Shown here piece by piece: positions 55,494 to 63,718 of a stretch of 64,000 bases of DNA. The notes under the pieces are model-generated. The model saw only the letters and a program-made list of their open reading frames with translations, was not told the DNA's origin and did no database searches. Both the position numbers and the translations under genes were made by a program. The DNA is from Streptomyces sp. NBC_01351 (GTDB lineage Bacteria > Actinomycetota > Actinomycetes > Streptomycetales > Streptomycetaceae), in NCBI RefSeq assembly GCF_036237315.1, contig NZ_CP108356.1:6267501-6331500 (forward strand), written 5' to 3'. How positions within the stretch are numbered: position 1 is the stretch's first letter; each line of letters begins with the position of its first letter.

Positions 55494-56695
55494 TCACCGC
55501 GCGCGACGACCGCCGCCGCACCTTCGAGACGGTGCCCGCCGGAGTGGAAGCCGTCAGCTGGTGGGGCCGGGCCTGGGTGTCGGCCCTGGAAGGGGCGTCC
55601 CCGGACGCGGCCCGCTTGGCCCGGGGCCGTACGTACGCCGAGGAAGGGCACGTCGACGCGGTCACGGTGACCCCCGGAAGGATCGTGGCGTACGTACGGG
55701 GGAGCAGGGCCCGCCCGTACCGCACCGAGCTGTCGCTGCCCGCCTTCGAGGACGCGGAGTGGAGGGAGCTCCTGGAAGCCGTGGCGGCCGACCCGGCGGC
55801 GCTGGCGGCCCTGCTGGAGCGGGAGGTTCCGCAGTCGCTCGCTGAGTCCGTGCTGCCCGGCGCGGGCGAGCTCGTCCCGCACTGCTCCTGCCCGGACTTC
55901 GGACGTCCGCCGTGCAAGCACGCGGCGGCCCTCTGCTACCGGGCGGCCCGCCTCCTCGACACGGACCCGTTCGTCCTGTTGCTCCTGCGCGGCCGGGGCG
56001 AGCGCGAGCTGCTCGAAGAGCTCGGCCGCCGCAGCGCCGCCCACGCCGCGCGGGAACAGCCGGACTCCGCCCCGGACTTCCCCGGCGTCCCGGCCCGGGC
56101 GGCGCTCGCGCGTACCGTCCTGCCGCCGTTGCCCGCGCCGCTCGCCGCGCCCGCCGAGGTCGGGATGCCGCCCGCCTACCCGGCCGACCCCGAGGCCCCC
56201 GACCCGCTCGCCCTGGACCAGCTCGCCTCCGACGGGGCCGCCCGCGCCCTGGCCCTCCTCACCACCGGCGAGGACCCGATCGCCGGGCTCACCCTCTGGC
56301 ACGACGCCGTCCGCCTCGCCTCCGCGCACCCCACGGCCGGCCTCACGGGGGCGGCCCGCACCCTCTACCGGGACCTGGCCCGTGCCACCGGCCGCACCAC
56401 CACCGACCTCGCACGGGCCGCCGCGGCCTGGCGGCAGGGCGGCCGCCCCGCCCTCGCCGCCCTGGAAGAGCCCTGGGACCCGCCGGCCGGCCCCTTCGAC
56501 CGCGCCCGCCCGGCCCTCCTTGCCGCCGCCCAGGGCTCCTTCCGCCCCGACCGCAACCGCCTCACCAGCGGCAACCGTCAGCTCCGCCTGGGCCGCGACG
56601 CCCTGTGGTACCCCTACGAGTCCCGCCTCATGGACGAGGACTGGTGGCCCACGGGCCGCCCTTCCCCGGACCCGGTCACCGCTCTGCTGCGCTGA
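55490..56695 (+). CDS. SWIM zinc-finger protein partner of the SNF2 helicase
   Basis: 401 aa. The SWIM motif is PHCSCPDFGRPPCKHAAAL (CxC...CxH) at about residues 127-145, likely a zinc-dependent nucleic-acid or protein binding module. An N-terminal TVPAGVEAVSWWGRAWVSAL and ARGRTYAEEGHVDAVTV are typical of this family. The C-terminal half is helical. The four-base overlap with the helicase gene marks a fixed two-gene unit known in many actinobacteria; a role in DNA repair or transcription is inferred. The 3' end overlaps the convergent HAD gene by 20 bp. Confidence 0.88.
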   Translation: MITARDDRRRTFETVPAGVEAVSWWGRAWVSALEGASPDAARLARGRTYAEEGHVDAVTVTPGRIVAYVRGSRARPYRTELSLPAFEDAEWRELLEAVAADPAALAALLEREVPQSLAESVLPGAGELVPHCSCPDFGRPPCKHAAALCYRAARLLDTDPFVLLLLRGRGERELLEELGRRSAAHAAREQPDSAPDFPGVPARAALARTVLPPLPAPLAAPAEVGMPPAYPADPEAPDPLALDQLASDGAARALALLTTGEDPIAGLTLWHDAVRLASAHPTAGLTGAARTLYRDLARATGRTTTDLARAAAAWRQGGRPALAALEEPWDPPAGPFDRARPALLAAAQGSFRPDRNRLTSGNRQLRLGRDALWYPYESRLMDEDWWPTGRPSPDPVTALLR

Positions 56696-57224
56696 GACCG
56701 GTGGCCCAGCGGGTCAAGGTGGTGAAGTCGCGGTCGCGGAGGCCGCGGCGGGGGTGGATGCGCAGGAGGAGGGCCGGAGCCGGGTGGTTGGCCGCGACCC
56801 AGGCGCGGTCGAGGGGGGTGATCATGTCGTCGACCCAGGCGAAGGGGCGGCCGGCCGCCCAGTCGACGAGGGCGCGGGTCTTCCAGGACAGGCCGTCCGG
56901 GTCGTCGACGAAGAGTTCGGGCCATTCGACGACGGGGAGATCGCCGGGCAGCCCGATGTGCGGGGCGATGAGGGTGTTGGCCTGGTGGGTCCAGGCGGTG
57001 GCCCAGGCGAGTTCGAAGGGCAGGGCCAGCAGCCGGGCCCCGTGGGTGGGATGGAGGCGGACCCGCGCGCCACGGCGGGCCTTGCGCGAATCCGGGTCGC
57101 GGTAGGCCAGCCAGACGTCCGGTCGCATCCGGTGGCTCGTGTATCCGCGCAGGCCGGCGCTGAGCGACCGGAAGGGGTTGAGGGGGCCGTCCACATCGAG
57201 GAGGAGCACGGGGCGTTCGGTCAT
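56676..57224 (-). CDS. HAD-domain protein (RNA-repair HAD type)
   Basis: 182 aa. It opens with RPVLLLDVDGPLNPF, a HAD DxD motif I, followed by an HPTHGARLLAL block, ELAWATAWTHQANTLIAP (motif II region) and PFAWVDDMITP (acidic motif IV). This order matches the small actinobacterial HAD group related to domains in Swiss-army-knife RNA repair proteins. It is cytosolic; the substrate is not known. The MTERP start is chosen because motif I normally lies near the N-terminus. Confidence 0.75.
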   Translation of the reverse strand: MTERPVLLLDVDGPLNPFRSLSAGLRGYTSHRMRPDVWLAYRDPDSRKARRGARVRLHPTHGARLLALPFELAWATAWTHQANTLIAPHIGLPGDLPVVEWPELFVDDPDGLSWKTRALVDWAAGRPFAWVDDMITPLDRAWVAANHPAPALLLRIHPRRGLRDRDFTTLTRWATGLSAAER

Positions 57225-57275
57225 GAAATAGGGACTACCCAGTACACGATGGAGTGAAATGCCTACCGGCTCTAT

Positions 57276-57289
57276 AACCCGAACGGGTT
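57276..57289. promoter_or_regulatory. short inverted repeat upstream of chaplin gene
   Basis: AACCCG and CGGGTT flank AA, 63 bp before the chaplin ATG. Chaplin genes are developmentally regulated, but the factor binding here, if any, is unknown. Confidence 0.3.
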
Positions 57290-57351
57290 CAGAGCGTTGT
57301 CTCCGGTGCGGGTGCAACACCCGCGGACTCCTCCGGAAGGCAGGGAAGCTG

Positions 57352-58032
57352 ATGCGTCACAGTCGTCGGAATGGCTTGATCGCGGCGGTGGTTGCGGGAG
57401 GTGGGCTGGCGGTCGCGGGTGTGAGCGGTTTCGCCCATGCCGATGCGGACGCGGGCGGCCGCGCCGAACGCTCGCCCGGGCTGCTGTCGGGGAATCTGGT
57501 ACAGCTGCCCGTGCACGTCCCGGTGAACGTGTGCGGGAACACCGTGAGCGTGATCGGCGTACTCAACCCGGCCGCCGGGAACCGCTGTTCCAACGAGGCG
57601 CCCGGAGGTGGTGGCGGGCATCCGCAGCCCCGGCCCTCGCATCCGTCGCCCCCCTCGAAACCCGGGGCCGGGTCCGGGGCCGGTGGCGGCGCTTCCGCCG
57701 ATGGCCGAGGAAAGGATTCGCCCGGTGTGCTGTCCGGCAACGGCCTCCAGCTTCCGGTCGACCTCCCGCTGAACGTCAGCGGCAATTCCGTGAACGTCGT
57801 CGGCGTCGGCAACGCCTCGCACGGCAACACCTCCGTCAACGGCACGACGCCCGGCGAAGCCGAGCCCGTCCTGCCGCCCGCCACCCAGCGGCCGGTGACC
57901 CCGCCCGAGCCGCCGCGGCAGCTGGGGGCGCTCGCCCACACCGGCTCCGACGGCGTCGGCTCGCTGCTGCCCGGTGGCGGGGCCCTGCTCCTCGCCGGGG
58001 TGCTCCTCTACCGCCGCTTCCGCCTCAACTAG
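57352..58032 (+). CDS. long chaplin with two chaplin domains and LAxTG sorting signal
   Basis: 226-aa surface protein of the ChpA/B/C type that coats aerial hyphae. The signal peptide ends near GFAHADADA. Chaplin domain 1 (SPGLLSGNLVQLPVHVPVNV with CGNTVSVIG and NRCSN) has the usual Cys pair. Chaplin domain 2 (SPGVLSGNGLQLPVDLPLNV) has Ser in place of the first Cys and lacks the second. After a Pro-rich spacer come LAHTG, a hydrophobic helix and RRFRLN, so sortase should link it to peptidoglycan. AGGGAAG precedes the ATG. The 3' end overlaps the convergent DUF2293 gene. Confidence 0.93.
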   Translation: MRHSRRNGLIAAVVAGGGLAVAGVSGFAHADADAGGRAERSPGLLSGNLVQLPVHVPVNVCGNTVSVIGVLNPAAGNRCSNEAPGGGGGHPQPRPSHPSPPSKPGAGSGAGGGASADGRGKDSPGVLSGNGLQLPVDLPLNVSGNSVNVVGVGNASHGNTSVNGTTPGEAEPVLPPATQRPVTPPEPPRQLGALAHTGSDGVGSLLPGGGALLLAGVLLYRRFRLN

Positions 58033-58693
58033 GCGGTGTACGGGGGCGCTCGCGCCACCCGTCCAGGACGGCGTCGATCCGCGCGGCCAGCCGGGCCCGG
58101 GCCGCGAACCGCGGGACCCCCGCCATCAGCAGGGCGTCGTACTCGGTGTCGGTGTGCCGCACGGCCGCCCGTACCGCGACGGAGACCGCGAGTTCGTCGA
58201 GGGCCCGGCCGGCCGCGGTGCGGCCCACCCGGCCGCTGCCGCGCAGCGAGGCGTGCGTGGCGATCGCCACGGCCCGATCGGCCGGGCAGCCGGGGAACAG
58301 CCGCACGATCTCGGCGGCGAAGGCAGCCGTGAACCGGGTGTCCTCTGCCGCGCGCCGCACCCGGTCGCGCTCCCGGCGCCGGGCCCGTGCCTCGGCGTCC
58401 GCGAGACAGGCGCGCTCCGCGTCGGCGAGCGCGGCGTCCTCGACGAACAGCCCCTGGCGCTCGTAGCGGCGGCGGCGCTTGTTGAAGCGGACGACGACGG
58501 CGGAGAGTGAACTGGCCTCGCGGGACCGGCGGGTGAGCGCGGCGTCCCCCCGCGGCAGGTACACCAGATGCCCGAGATCGGCGCAGTCCAGGCAGCGCGG
58601 CACGCCGGCCTCGCGCACGAGGTGTCGCAGGGGGCCCTGCCGGCACTCCGCGCAGTGGATCTGCTTCGCGGACTCGAACACCACCAGGCTCAT
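58025..58693 (-). CDS. DUF2293 protein with N-terminal zinc ribbon
   Basis: About 222 aa. CAECRQG and CLDCADLGH near residues 14-40 form a CxxC/CxxC zinc ribbon, followed by LVYLPRGDAALTRRSREAS and an Arg-rich RFNKRRRRYERQG. The C-terminal DUF2293 domain begins around FTAAFAAEIVRLFPGCP. The positive charge suggests nucleic-acid binding; no function is established. Start MSLVVFESAK is chosen over an in-frame one 14 codons upstream because the family begins there. Confidence 0.8.
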   Translation of the reverse strand: MSLVVFESAKQIHCAECRQGPLRHLVREAGVPRCLDCADLGHLVYLPRGDAALTRRSREASSLSAVVVRFNKRRRRYERQGLFVEDAALADAERACLADAEARARRRERDRVRRAAEDTRFTAAFAAEIVRLFPGCPADRAVAIATHASLRGSGRVGRTAAGRALDELAVSVAVRAAVRHTDTEYDALLMAGVPRFAARARLAARIDAVLDGWRERPRTPPS

Positions 58694-58831
58694 ACAGGTG
58701 TGATACCGCCTCAGGGCCCTCATATCACCTGACAAGAAGCGGAGTTTGATGTTTCGCCGACTCTTCCTCGATCCCGTGCCGCCCTTCTACCGTGAGGCGG
58801 TGGTCCACAACCGGGCCGCGGAGGAGGGCAC

Positions 58832-59194
58832 ATGGCCGCACTGCAGGTGAGGGCCCCACGGCCACGTGCCACACCCAGACCGCTGGGCCGGGAGATCGTC
58901 ATCCCGCCGGGAGGCTGCACCGGCTGGCACTTCCACCGCGTCCGGCTGGATGCCGTGGTCCTGGCGGGAATCCTGACCCGGGTCCTGCACGACGGCACGG
59001 TCGAGGTGCACCCGGCGGGGACCTCCTTCGTGGAGCCGGCCGGCATCCGCCACATCCACCTGGGCCACAACCTCGGCACCGAGCCGGTCGTCCTCCACGT
59101 CGTCCCCGCGAGCCCTGAGGGAACCCCCTTCTCCATACCCACCCCGGCTCCGTCCGGAGTCACCCGGGCGGTCTGCTGCGGGCAGGCTCGCTGA
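58832..59194 (+). CDS. cupin-domain protein
   Basis: 120 aa, one small beta-barrel. Cupin motif 1 is GGCTGWHFHRVRLDAVVLAG, with a single His pair region, and motif 2 PAGIRHIHLGHNLG; metal binding by these His residues is likely. It has no signal peptide. GGAGGAGGG precedes the ATG at ideal spacing. The gene is 10 bp upstream of the uridine-kinase-like gene, though that gene may have its own -10. The substrate is unknown. Confidence 0.82.
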   Translation: MAALQVRAPRPRATPRPLGREIVIPPGGCTGWHFHRVRLDAVVLAGILTRVLHDGTVEVHPAGTSFVEPAGIRHIHLGHNLGTEPVVLHVVPASPEGTPFSIPTPAPSGVTRAVCCGQAR

Positions 59195-59204
59195 CAATGG
59201 AAGC

Positions 59205-59843
59205 GTGCAGCTGGAAGCGATCACCTGGCAGCGGATGGCCGAGCGGCTCGCCGGTCACCTCGACGACACCCCTGACCGGGGGAGTTGGCAGCGAGTCGGC
59301 ATCGACGGGGCACCCGCCGCCGATACCGGTGTACTCGCGGGGCACCTGACCGAGGCGCTGCGGCTGCGCAGCCGGCCCGCGGTGGTGGTCCCGGCGGAGG
59401 GGTTCCTGCGGCCGGCCTCGCTGCGCTTCGAGTTCGGGCGCGAGGACGTGGACTCGTACCTCGGCGGCTGGTACGACACCGCCGCGCTCTGGAGGGAGGT
59501 GTTCGGGCCGACGGACCCCGGGGGGAGCGGGCGGGTCCTGCCGGACCTCTGGGACCCGGTGACCGACCGCGCGACGCGCAGTCCGTACGTCGAGCTCCCG
59601 CCCGGGGGTGTCCTGATCGTGCACGGGCCGCTGCTGTTGGGGCACTGGTTCCCCTTCGACCTCAGCGTGCACATCCGGCTGTCCGCGGGGGCGCTCGCGC
59701 GTCGGACGGAGGAGTCCGCGCGCTGGACGCTGCCCGCCTTCGCCCGGTACGAGGCCGAGACGGAGCCGGGGGCGGTGGCCGATGCGGTGGTCCGGGCCGA
59801 TGATCCCCGACACCCCGCTTGGAGCGGGCTCCGGGAACGGTAG
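59205..59843 (+). CDS. uridine kinase-like protein with degenerate P-loop
   Basis: 212 aa. The pattern follows actinobacterial uridine kinase (Udk-like) proteins: WQRVGIDGAPAADTGVLAGH, VVVPAEGFLRPASLRFEFGR, SYLGGWYDTAALWREVF and GVLIVHGPLLLGHWFP. But the Walker A position reads GAPAADTG with no GKS/T, so ATP binding in the usual way is doubtful. It may be an inactive paralogue or use another mode. The GTG start is 6 bp after a GACAAT -10-like word. Confidence 0.7.
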   Translation: MQLEAITWQRMAERLAGHLDDTPDRGSWQRVGIDGAPAADTGVLAGHLTEALRLRSRPAVVVPAEGFLRPASLRFEFGREDVDSYLGGWYDTAALWREVFGPTDPGGSGRVLPDLWDPVTDRATRSPYVELPPGGVLIVHGPLLLGHWFPFDLSVHIRLSAGALARRTEESARWTLPAFARYEAETEPGAVADAVVRADDPRHPAWSGLRER

Positions 59844-59854
59844 CGCTGCGCTGC

Positions 59855-59890
59855 GCGGATGCGGATGCGGATGCGGATGCGGGTGCGGGT
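59855..59890. repeat. hexanucleotide microsatellite
   Basis: Four GCGGAT followed by two GCGGGT units, 12 bp after the stop of the uridine-kinase-like gene. Confidence 0.9.
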
Positions 59891-59982
59891 GCAAGGCCGA
59901 GGCTGCGGGTGCCGCTGCGCGGAGCTGCTCCCCGCCCCGCCCTTCCTCCGTTCCCCGGGGCTCCGCCCCGGACCCCGCGCCC

Positions 59983-60326
59983 AAGCGTCGGCGGGGCTGG
60001 GGGTGGCGGCTTCGCCCCGGACTCTGCGCCCAAGCGTCGGCGGGGCTGGGGGTGGCGGCTTCGCCCCGGACTCTGCGCCCAAGCGTCGGCGGGGCTGGGG
60101 GTGGCGGCTTCGCCCCGGACTCTGCGCCCAAGCGTCGGCGGGGCTGGGGGTGGCGGCTTCGCCCCGGACTCTGCGCCCAAGCGTCGGCGGGGCTGGGGGT
60201 GGCGGCTTCGCCCCGGACCCTGCGCCTCAAACGCCGGCGGGGCTGGGGGTGGCGGCTCCGCCCCGGACCCCGCGCCCAAGCGCCGGTGGGGCTGGGGCGC
60301 GGGGGTTCGGCTCTGGGTCTCGGGCT
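59983..60326. repeat. 49-bp minisatellite, seven units
   Basis: Units starting AAGCGTCGGCGGGGCTGGGG occur at 59983, 60032, 60081, 60130 and 60179 with exactly 49-bp spacing and near identity; two diverged units start at 60229 and 60278. Each unit contains a GGCGGCTTCGCCCC variant of the dispersed-repeat core, so the array arose by tandem amplification of that element. Confidence 0.92.
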
Positions 60327-60510
60327 GCGAGTGGCGGTGGGGCTGGGGGTGGGGCTTGGCCCCGGGCCTCGGGCTTCGAGCCCCGGCCGGGTTGGGGGTG
60401 GGGGCCTGGCCCAGGACCCCGCGCCTTAGGCGGCGGCGCGGTGGGGTGTGTTCGGGCGGGGGCCGTGGCGGACTTCGTGGGGTAGGGGCGGTGGGCAGGG
60501 GTCTTGCCGG

Positions 60511-61431
60511 TCACGGCGTCGGGCGGCCGCCCAGTCGGGTTACCGCCAGGGCCGCGGCGCGGCAGCCCGCGCGGGCCGATTCCGCCGGGTCGGCGCCGGA
60601 CAGGCGTGCCGCCAGGAAGCCGCCCGTGAACGCGTCCCCGGCCCCCGTGGAGTCCACCGCCTCGGCTGGTTCCGCCGGGATCTCGGCGGTGATCCGGCCC
60701 CGCTCGGCGACGAGTGCCCCCGCCGCGCCCCGGGTCACCACCACCAGCGGCACCCGCCGGCTCAGCTCCACCGCCGCCCGGGCCACCCCCGCCGGTTCCG
60801 GGAGCCCCGCCAGCAGCCGGGCCTCGTCCTCGTTCGGCAGCAGTACGTCGACCCCCGCCACCGCGTCGAGGAACCGCCGTGGCCCCAGCGCCGCCAGGAA
60901 CCCGGCCGATGCGGGGTCCACGCTTACCGGCACCCCCCGGGTCCGGGCCGCCCGCAGCGCGACCAGGGCCAGCTCCCGGCTGGTGTCGGCGAAGAAGAGG
61001 TAGCCGGACAGGTGGAGGTGGGCCGCCCCGTCCAGCAGCGACGAGGTCCAGTCCGCCGGACAGAGCCGCAGCGCGGCCCCGCTGTCGGTCAGGAAGGTCC
61101 GCTCCGCGTCCTTGCCGACCAGCGCGACCACCGTCCCGGTCGGTTCGTCCGGGTCCACCACCAGCCGCGGCCGCACCCCCGCCGCGAGCAGCGCCTCCTC
61201 GTGCCAGCGCACCGAATCCGCGCCCACCCGCGCGAGCAGCCGGACCTCCGCGGCCCCCGTACGGGCCGCCCAGCAGGCCGCGTTGGCCCCGGCGCCGCCC
61301 GGCAGGGTCCGGATGCGGGCGGCCGTGTCCGTGGCCGGAGCCAGCGGCTCCGAATGCACCGCGACCACATCCGTCACCACGTCCCCGACGACGACCAGCG
61401 CCCCCGCCCCGCTCACCCCCGCCCCGCTCAC
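60511..61431 (-). CDS. psuK: PfkB-family kinase, probable pseudouridine kinase
   Basis: 306 aa. A ribokinase fold is shown by ALVVVGDVVTDVVAVHSE, LPGGAGANAACWAARTGA and the catalytic DSTGAGDAFTGGFLAARL (anion hole and base Asp). The position directly after psuG indicates that it phosphorylates pseudouridine to the 5'-phosphate that PsuG splits. The GTG start overlaps the psuG stop as GTGA; a second GTG five codons later is possible. The minisatellite begins about 185 bp beyond its 3' end. Confidence 0.87.
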   Translation of the reverse strand: MSGAGVSGAGALVVVGDVVTDVVAVHSEPLAPATDTAARIRTLPGGAGANAACWAARTGAAEVRLLARVGADSVRWHEEALLAAGVRPRLVVDPDEPTGTVVALVGKDAERTFLTDSGAALRLCPADWTSSLLDGAAHLHLSGYLFFADTSRELALVALRAARTRGVPVSVDPASAGFLAALGPRRFLDAVAGVDVLLPNEDEARLLAGLPEPAGVARAAVELSRRVPLVVVTRGAAGALVAERGRITAEIPAEPAEAVDSTGAGDAFTGGFLAARLSGADPAESARAGCRAAALAVTRLGGRPTP

Positions 61432-62372
61432 GCCCGTGCCGCCCAGGCCCCCGCGATCCTGGCCCCGAGCCGCACGTTGCCCCGCACCGCCGCCAGGTTC
61501 GCCTCCAGCGAGGCCCCCTCGGTCGCCCGTACCAGGAACCCCAGCAGGAACGGAGTCACCGCCTGCCCCGTGATCCCCCGCTCGCGGCACTCCGCGAGCG
61601 CCTCCGCCAGCACCCGGTCGTGCAGCTCCGGATCCAGCTGCTCCGCCTCCGCCACCGGATTGGCCACCAGCAGCGCCGACTCCGGTCCGCCCAGCGCGTC
61701 CTGGGCCGCCATCACCGCCGCGACCTCCTCCGGCCGGTCCACGGTCCAGTCCACCGGCTCGCCGGAATCGGCCAGGTAGAAGCCGGGGAAGCGGCGCGTC
61801 CCGTACCCGAGGACGCCCACCCCCAGCGTCTCCAGCCGCTGCAGCGTGGCCGGCACGTCCAGGATCGACTTCACCCCGGCGCACACCACCGTGATCCGCG
61901 TCCGTGCCAGCAGCGACAGGTCCGCCGACTCGTCCTGCGTCTGCGCCCATTCGCGGTGTACGCCGCCCAGCCCGCCCGTGGCGAAGACCCGCAGGCCCGC
62001 CCGCGCGGCCAGGAAGGCAGTCGCCGACACCGTCGTCGCGCCGGTCGCACCCGTGGCCAGCGCCGGCGCCAGGTCCCGGTGTCCGAGCTTGCGGACCCCG
62101 TCACCGCCGGCGATCCGCTCCAACTGCCCCTTGTCCAGTCCCGCGTGCGCCACCCCGTCCACGACCGCGATCGTTGCCGGAACGGCGCCCTCCGATCTGA
62201 CCAGCGCCTCCAGTTCGAGGCCCACCGCCAGATTGCGCGGGCGGGGCAGGCCGTGCGCCAGGATCGTCGACTCCAGGGCCACCACGGGCCCGCCCCGCGC
62301 GAGTGCCTCGCGTACCTCTTCCGACAGGACCGGGCCGACCGGCGGGGACGCGGCTGCTGTGTGCTGTGACAT
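61428..62372 (-). CDS. psuG: pseudouridine-5'-phosphate glycosidase
   Basis: 314 aa, typical for PsuG, which cleaves the C-glycosidic bond of pseudouridine 5'-phosphate to uracil and ribose 5-phosphate during RNA breakdown. Signature blocks are VVALESTILAHGLPRPRNL (active-site Glu), GATTVSATAFLAARAGLRVF, VVCAGVKSILDVPATL (catalytic Lys) and QAVTPFLLGFL. The start MSQHTAAAS is chosen over a longer frame because the family begins close to this point. It is the first gene of psuG-psuK and is divergent from a methyltransferase across 82 bp. Confidence 0.95.
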   Translation of the reverse strand: MSQHTAAASPPVGPVLSEEVREALARGGPVVALESTILAHGLPRPRNLAVGLELEALVRSEGAVPATIAVVDGVAHAGLDKGQLERIAGGDGVRKLGHRDLAPALATGATGATTVSATAFLAARAGLRVFATGGLGGVHREWAQTQDESADLSLLARTRITVVCAGVKSILDVPATLQRLETLGVGVLGYGTRRFPGFYLADSGEPVDWTVDRPEEVAAVMAAQDALGGPESALLVANPVAEAEQLDPELHDRVLAEALAECRERGITGQAVTPFLLGFLVRATEGASLEANLAAVRGNVRLGARIAGAWAARA

Positions 62373-62442
62373 GTCCCCATCCATGGCACGGGATTGACGC
62401 CCCCAAACACGTTCCCGCCACTCCCGCCCCAGGCTGTCCGAG

Positions 62443-62448
62443 TAGCGT
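62443..62448 (+). promoter_or_regulatory. -10 element of methyltransferase gene
   Basis: TAGCGT lies 6 bp before the ATG, again without a ribosome-binding site. Confidence 0.4.
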
Positions 62449-62454
62449 CCCTTC

Positions 62455-63276
62455 ATGGACACGCCCAGAGACACCCCGAAGGACACCCCGGAGGACATCC
62501 GAGGCTTCTACGACGAACTGGCCCACCGGTACGACCTCATGTACGCGGACTGGGACGCCTCCGTCACCCGTCAGGGCCGCGCCCTCGACACCCTGCTCAC
62601 CGCCGCACTCGGCCCCGGCCCGCACACGGTCCTCGACAACGCCTGCGGCATCGGCACCCAGGCCCTGGGCCTCGCCGCGCTGGGACACCGGGTCACCGGC
62701 ACCGACCTGAGCCCCGTCTCCGTCGCCCGCGCCGCGGGGGAGGCCGCCGGCCGGGGGCTCGGTCTGCCCGTCGCGGCCGCCGACATGCGGGCCCTGCCCT
62801 TCGCGGACGCCTCCTTCGACGCCGTGGTCTGCGCCGACAACGCCCTGCCGCACCTGCTGACCGCGACGGACGTGCGCACCGCGCTGGCCGAAACCCTGCG
62901 GGTGCTGCGCCCCGGCGGCCTGCTCCTGCTCTCCACCCGCCCGTACGGCGAGCTGCTCCGCACCCGCCCGCTGAGCGAGGCCCCGCACGTCCGCACGGGC
63001 CCCGACGGGCGGACCATCACCTTCCAGCTCTGGCACTGGCACCCCGACGGGGAACGCTACGACCTGGAGCTCTTCCAGCTGCTGCCCACGGGCGAAACCT
63101 GGACCACGCGGACGTCGAGGGCGACGTACTGGGCGCTGCCGCAGGAGCGGACCACGGAGTTCGCCCGGGAGGCGGGGTTGCGCGACACGCTCTGGCACGC
63201 GCCGCAGGACACCGGGTTCCACCAGCCGGTCCTCACCGCCAGGCGCCCCGACCACCGGGACCACTGGACAGGGTGA
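62455..63276 (+). CDS. class I SAM-dependent methyltransferase
   Basis: 273 aa. A Thr/Asp-rich N-terminus is followed by GFYDELAHRYDLMYADWD, SAM motif I VLDNACGIGTQALGLAALG, the acidic GTDLSPVSVARA, motif IV FDAVVCADNALPHLL and the LRVLRPGGLLLLSTRPYGE block. It resembles glycine/sarcosine methyltransferase-like enzymes in the N-terminal YD...YA pattern, but the substrate cannot be fixed. Divergent from psuG. Confidence 0.85.
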   Translation: MDTPRDTPKDTPEDIRGFYDELAHRYDLMYADWDASVTRQGRALDTLLTAALGPGPHTVLDNACGIGTQALGLAALGHRVTGTDLSPVSVARAAGEAAGRGLGLPVAAADMRALPFADASFDAVVCADNALPHLLTATDVRTALAETLRVLRPGGLLLLSTRPYGELLRTRPLSEAPHVRTGPDGRTITFQLWHWHPDGERYDLELFQLLPTGETWTTRTSRATYWALPQERTTEFAREAGLRDTLWHAPQDTGFHQPVLTARRPDHRDHWTG

Positions 63277-63335
63277 CTCGTCGGCCGCGCCGTTCCTGGA
63301 CGCTCCGCTCACCGCGTCGCGCGGGCGGGCCGGAC

Positions 63336-63341
63336 TACGCT
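63336..63341 (+). promoter_or_regulatory. -10 element of cupin gene
   Basis: TACGCT lies 8 bp before the ATG; no Shine-Dalgarno between. Confidence 0.4.
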
Positions 63342-63349
63342 GGCGCGCC

Positions 63350-63718
63350 ATGAGCACCAGTGATCACTCCGCAACCCCCGCCTCCTTCGCCGTCTCCGTG
63401 CCGGACGAACAACTGGAGATCGAGGACCTCGACCCCGACCAGATCGTCTCCGGGGAGCCCGTCGTGACGGGCAAGGTGCTGTGGGAGTCGGCGGACGGCA
63501 AGCAGGTGCGCGGGATCTGGCAGATCACCCCCGGCGTGGTCACCGACATCGAGGCCAACGAGCTGTTCGTGGTCGTCAGCGGCCGCGCCACCATCGAGGT
63601 CGAGGGCGGCGAGACCCTGGAGGTGGGCCCCGGGTCCGCCTGCGTCCTCCGGGAAGGTGACAAGACCACCTGGACCGTGCACGAGACGCTCCGCAAGGCC
63701 TACCACATCAGCTACTGA
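63350..63718 (+). CDS. cupin-domain protein (enamine/aldehyde-type)
   Basis: 122 aa, single cupin barrel related to the cupin_3 group: WESADGKQVRGIWQITPGVV, ELFVVVSGRATIEVEGGETL and VGPGSACVLREGDKTTWTVH with the family ending KAYHISY. The histidines of classical cupin motif 1 are absent, as is common in this group. The biochemical role is unknown. Its end overlaps the convergent MFS gene by 7 bp. Confidence 0.85.
   Translation: MSTSDHSATPASFAVSVPDEQLEIEDLDPDQIVSGEPVVTGKVLWESADGKQVRGIWQITPGVVTDIEANELFVVVSGRATIEVEGGETLEVGPGSACVLREGDKTTWTVHETLRKAYHISY

Larger units (their letters stand above)
59844..60510. other. 667-bp intergenic repeat block, no gene seen
   Basis: Contains the GCGGAT hexamer array, one GGGGCTCCGCCCCGG core, the 49-bp minisatellite and about 200 bp of decayed copies (GGGGCTGGGGGTGGGG-like). 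Open frames across it are low-complexity and not convincing genes. Confidence 0.8.

Noticed and set aside
52614..56695. SNF2/SWIM pair as a DISARM or other known defence island
   Set aside because: No methylase, nuclease or phospholipase genes of defence systems are adjacent; the pair is widespread as a simple two-gene unit.
59844..60510. Long open frames crossing the minisatellite on both strands
   Set aside because: They consist of translated repeat units with no domain, start signal or codon bias and overlap each other in several frames.
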